A stretch of 64,000 bases of DNA from Macrocystis pyrifera. Taxonomy: Eukaryota; Sar; Phaeophyceae; Laminariales; Laminariaceae. The position numbers and the translations under genes were made by a program. The stretch covers positions 3,224,001 through 3,288,000 of the forward strand of contig JASSKH010000037.1 of the NCBI GenBank assembly GCA_031763025.1, given 5' to 3'. The notes under the pieces were generated by a model. It ran no database searches and had not been told where the DNA came from. It saw nothing but the letters and a program-made list of their open reading frames with translations. Below are positions 59,721 through 64,000 of this stretch, in pieces; positions within the stretch are counted from its first letter, which is position 1, and each line of letters begins with the position of its first letter.

Positions 59721-62457
59721 TTTGTCACAATACCCGTGAATCCGGTGCGTATTCGGATTTAGACCAAACCATATGGTAACACTTTACAAGATTCTCCTTC
59801 GGGATGTGGGTAACGTGAAATCCCGGGGGCGTCGCAAGGCGAAAAGGGAGTCACAGGCAACACCCGTGTAGCTGTTCTTGGCGGAAACGGGAGCCATGGG
59901 TTAGCGTGTTGCTCGAAGGAAAGAGCAATAATTATTAATATTAGTAGTAGTCGGCAGGAATTAAGTACTACTCTTTCTGCGGTGTATACTACACTACTAC
60001 ATGCACGCGGTAGCATGGGTTGACTACTATATATACCGTCACTTTACACCACTACCACTACTACGCAGATGTAGTACAGGTAGAATCAGCATACACTCTA
60101 CAAAATACTGGCTGGTACTCTACTACTACAGCAGTACTACTACTACTACTACGACTACTAACTATGCTACTATTAAGTACTACTGCTGATCAAACGATCA
60201 TACAATATACAGAAAACCTCAAACAGAGAGGTCAAATAACCACGCGGTACCATGGATTGGGGCATGACTGCTATAGGTAATACTGATACAGTAGTTACTA
60301 TTTTATATACACCACCACCAGTAATGCGTAGATGCAGTACAGGTAGAAGCAGCATGAATAAATACTGGTATTACACTACAATACCTACTACTACTATTGA
60401 TACTGTTGTTCCTATAATACTATTAATAAAATCTTTGATACAACGGCGACGTAGCATGCAAGCGGTACCTTGAGTTGGGGGCATATACTGTTACTGTTAA
60501 TGTACACCACTACAACTACTAAACAGATGGATGCGCTACAGCTGTAGTAAAGGTAGAAGCAGCATGCACGCCACACACTACCTGATACTATACTACTACG
60601 ACTATACTGATGGTTTCGTAAAAAGTGCAGGCTACGTATTATATACGGTTGAGGGCATCTATCTACTACTGGCTCTATTGGCCAGGTAGAAGCAGTATGC
60701 AGAGGTGGACGGACCGAGGGAGCCAGTTTCGTGTTCACGTACGCGCTCGGTGTGAGGTGTGTGGTGTACGGCAAAGGGCTCAGGGGAAACATGTATGACG
60801 CTCGACAGCTCGACAGACATGTATTGCTGCTGCTGCATCTGCTGCTGCTGAGTGAGGTTGATAATATAAGCGGGGCGATTAAAAAAGTATTGAGATTTTC
60901 AACCCAGAGAAAATTCACCAGAGGAAATTCTCGTGCTCGTGCGGGATTGATTATTCTTGTATTGTTGACTGCTCGCCACGACCGGGTAGGTTTCCCAGCC
61001 TATAGCGCCGAAAAAAAAGAACACGAGACCACGATCACTCGGTTGCTCGACCTGGTGAAAACTGCACGCACATATTATACGAACACTGCTGTTGTGCGGC
61101 TGCTTCTGTTGTAGTGCGCACCGTGGTTGGGCGTTGCTTTTGAAATACGGCAGAAGTTCGTACGAATCGTCGTCCTGCCCCTGCGCAGCATCCCATTAGT
61201 TGCTCCTTTTTCGAGATTATGTGTGTGTTCGTTCCTACTTCCTAGATCGACAGGAATCACGGCCCACACACACACAAAAATGCGCCATTCGTGGCCGCCA
61301 CACAAGGGAGCGCTTGATGAACGACTGTTGCTGTGCCGTGGCTGCCTCTGTAGAGAGCTCAAGGGACGGTGTGATCAGACATGATACAGCAGCAGCCAGC
61401 AGCAGACAAAATTCTTAAAACTTGTGGGGTCTCCATTGTCCTGCTTGGCTCTTGCAGGTCGGAATGACTCCCCGTATTTATTTGCCAGAATTCTCGACTT
61501 TAGAGGCCCAGAGCACGCGCCACGGACCTCCGCCGGGACTCGCATTTGCGCCGTATACACGCGGGCCCCCTGCGTGCCACGCAGCCTAGAGTGCGAGAGA
61601 AGACCCGTGGCCGGACGAGAAAAGTGAAGTATTCCGGAAAAAAACTCCATTTGGTACAAACTAATAGTATTATTTTTTCTTTTTGGGCAATAGCCAAAAT
61701 CAGGTACACCTGTTCCTTTTAAGCCGGAAAAAGTTACATACTGAAACCAAGTAAAATGCACACGCCGTGAGCGGTGTTTTCGGCTATGAGAAATCTCATT
61801 TTTTTTTTCATTATTTTCCACCTGGGCATTGAGCGTGTGGCCTCCAAAAATTTGATTTGTTTTGTTCCCCTTAAGGTATGTAGGCACCACGGGCTCCACT
61901 TGGACCTGCAGAGGGTCACCAGGCTTCATTTGTCTCGCCACGGCGGGCGCGCCAAGAGTGTTTATTCTGGCGCCGCCCCCACGATGCCAGCTTTGAAGCC
62001 TCTCGACCATCCTCGCGGAACCGTCTGCTCGGCACGATTTTTTTTTGCCGTACCAAACCTGAGACCACCTCGACGCGGTTTGGGGAAAACGAATTGCCCT
62101 CTGCGTCCACGGTGTTGTCATACGACTCCTGTGACTGTTAGCGGTGGCAATGGACGTAAAACAAAACAGAAGTGTCGCCTGGTCGAGATCTGGGATTTGG
62201 GAAGAAAAACTTTGCCACCAATAAATCCGTGCGATGATGCTATCTCAAAAATAAATAAAAAGCAGTGCGGGCGTCGACGTTGCGGCGCTGGGCTACGAGC
62301 TGACAAAAAGCCAGCGTTGCTTTTTGCACGAAACGTGCTGCTGGACAGCGCACAACCAAGCCCAGAACGTAGAGCAGCAGCGTAGACACGGACGCGCGAG
62401 CGTGAACGAGTCGCACGATTCTCTGGTGGCTCCTTGGTAGGCCCTACCTGGTAGCGT
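59721..62457. other. Gene-free DNA with trinucleotide runs
   Basis: (ACT)n/(TAC)n-rich stretches at about 60030-60180 and 60370-60400, and short CTG/GCA patches at 60810-60850. Open frames of 203 (plus, 61774-62385) and 248 codons (minus, 61375-62121) overlap and contain nothing recognisable. Confidence 0.4.
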
Positions 62458-63249
62458 TTTAGGCATGCCTGAAAGAATGCTTGAACTATTGTTTCTGAAA
62501 CAGGCGTGTCTGAACTACTATTTTCGTGCCCATCTTGCCTATCTTTTGCCAGGCACGCGTCAGACACGTCAGGCACGCTCACAGCCTTTTAAGGCATAAC
62601 AAAATAACGCCGTTAGCGTGGAACTCCCAAAATCAGGGGAAAGGGGGATGCGTTTTTTTGTAGGGTCCCCGCAGCCCGTAGCAGCCACACAGCGCTCGTT
62701 CGTGCTGACAGCCCCGTCCTTGAGCAACGTAGATTTCTTCATGGCGTCAGCCGTATGCTGCAACTTGTGTCTTCATAAAATACGTAGTGTAACTACGTAA
62801 CGACGCTTTTTGCGACCTGCGTTATGACAACCCAGCCACGTACCCTCGCACTATCCTACTTGATGTTTTTTATTCTAGGAACTGCTGTATCTGCAGTTGT
62901 TGTTTGCTGCAGATTATAAATACGTCTGGCGTACCAGTATGGCCTGTGTATGTCGGCCAGCACCGTGTGGCGCAGCAGACGCGGGTACTACAGGAAGGCC
63001 ACTTGATACCATACGATAATGTCACATTATGCAACACATGCACACCGAACCCTTCGAAATGCTGGCCATTTGGCTGGTTTCGACGAGCAACCGCCGGGAA
63101 ATGTTCGATTTCGGTTTCGTTTTTTTTTTTTTTTCAGTTTTAAGAAAAAAACGCCCGAAACCGACCGACTTTTTCGGGAAAAACCGGAAAACCGACGGAG
63201 CCACTTTTCATTTTCGGTTCACAACCCTGTACGTACGTTTGTATGCATT
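62458..63249. other. Spacer with a hAT-like end
   Basis: A left boundary TTTTAGGCATGCCTGA (62457) has a loose inverted partner near 63572. At 63205-63226 the strand ends CATTTTCGGTTCACAACCCTG, whose reverse complement CAGGGTTGTGAACCGAAAAT looks like a hAT terminal repeat. No gene is seen. Confidence 0.35.
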
Positions 63250-63520
63250 ATTTCAGGCGTTTACCTCTTGAAACCGAACTACTTGATTTTAGTATAGGAT
63301 TTTTCCTTGCGTCGCTGAACAGGTTTCAGGCTTTTTTTCAGGCATTTTGCCACTTGAAACCAAACTGCTTGAAATTAGTCTAGGATTTGCGTTGGGACGC
63401 TGAGCAAGTTTCAGGCCTTTTTCAGGCATTTTGCCCACTCGCACAAGACTTCTTGAAAGTAGTATAGGGTTTGTCTTGGGGCGCCGAAAAGGTTTCAGGC
63501 ACGTCTCAAGGCATTTTTTA
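63250..63520 (+). repeat. Three tandem units of about 105 bp
   Basis: Units share CTTGAAACC(G/A)AACT(A/G)CTTGA, TTAGTxTAGGATTT, CGCTGAxCAxGTTTCAGGC and TTTTCAGGCATTTTGCC. Confidence 0.8.
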
Positions 63521-64000
63521 CGGCAAATGCCTTAAATAGACAGGCACGTTTAAGGCAAATTAAGGCACGTCAGGCATACGCCTATTTTTTTCCTGTTTCA
63601 AGTTTTTTTCGTGTGCGGCGTGCCTATGGCCGCATGCCTGAAAGCCAAGGCTAGGGCCTACTCCTTGGGACTGGCGGCCGGCAGCACGAGAATGCTGCCC
63701 CTCCTGTGAAACACGTCTTGTACAGATCAAGTCGCAGGCTATGTGGTCCTGGTTTACTGCTGTCAGAGGCACGTAAACAACGAGAACGTACCCACACACA
63801 ACATCGACAATCGGCTGTGTGTTGCTATATACTGCACTTCGCCGAGACCGGGATTTCGACGGCGCTGCCTGCACCTCCGTAGAAGCGCGCCCTATCTCTA
63901 GCCCACGCACGAGCAAGTTGTTGCTGCGCGTGTAGCAGGCTCGAGCCTTGCGGCCAAGGCTGCGTTCACCACGCGCCTGAAGTTCTGCATGGTGTTGCTG
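63521..64000. other. Window end, no gene supported
   Basis: A 118-codon minus-strand frame (63560-63916) has no recognisable feature. Confidence 0.35.

Noticed and set aside
61375-62385. Overlapping open frames of 248 (minus) and 203 (plus) codons
   Set aside because: No recognisable domain, no paired splice sites, and composition like the surrounding DNA.
1-64000. CRISPR arrays
   Set aside because: Tandem repeats here lack regular unique spacers, and the genome is eukaryotic.

Overview
This is eukaryotic nuclear DNA with many introns, and most likely from a brown alga (Ectocarpus-like stramenopile). That assignment is an inference. It rests on a long tandem-WSC-domain gene, GT-AG introns with T-rich acceptors, large repeat-filled introns, and abundant CTG/CAG tracts and long homopolymers. 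There are no operons, CRISPR arrays or rRNA genes, and no intact tRNA that I can support.

Layout. (1) 1-9762, plus strand: the 3' part of a gene for a protein of nine tandem WSC (eight-cysteine, putative carbohydrate-binding) domains. Each domain is split over three exons in the same way, and one domain carries a one-base frame break. (2) 9763-11873: repeat-rich, gene-free DNA. (3) 11874-19213: a 7.3-kb block bounded by inverted ends of a small MITE family. It holds a tandem duplication of 3.3-4.0 kb; each unit carries a decayed gene of zinc-knuckle exons and long CTG tracts, and the second unit has gained two tRNA-related, SINE-like insertions. (4) 19214-26136: dispersed repeats, including a poly(C)-bounded family and an 0.8-kb inverted-repeat transposon. 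(5) 26137-44369, minus strand: a complete 8-exon gene for a TBC-domain Rab GTPase-activating protein of about 1,087 residues, with both catalytic finger motifs and introns up to 8.6 kb packed with tandem repeats. (6) 44370-57074: mostly intergenic, with fragments of possible genes, including a first exon for a signal-peptide/TPR-like protein at 48896. It also holds a perfect 22-bp hairpin and a second copy of the 0.8-kb transposon. (7) 57083-58586: a 1.5-kb deletion-derivative hAT transposon with terminal repeats, an 8-bp target duplication and a remnant BED-type N-terminus. (8) 58587-64000: satellite-like repeats and no gene I can support.

The two well-supported genes (extracellular WSC protein, vesicle-traffic TBC protein) have no evident functional link. 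Exon joins were checked for reading phase by hand; transcripts were not available. Mobile-element calls rest on terminal inverted repeats, target duplications and copy-to-copy comparison inside the window.
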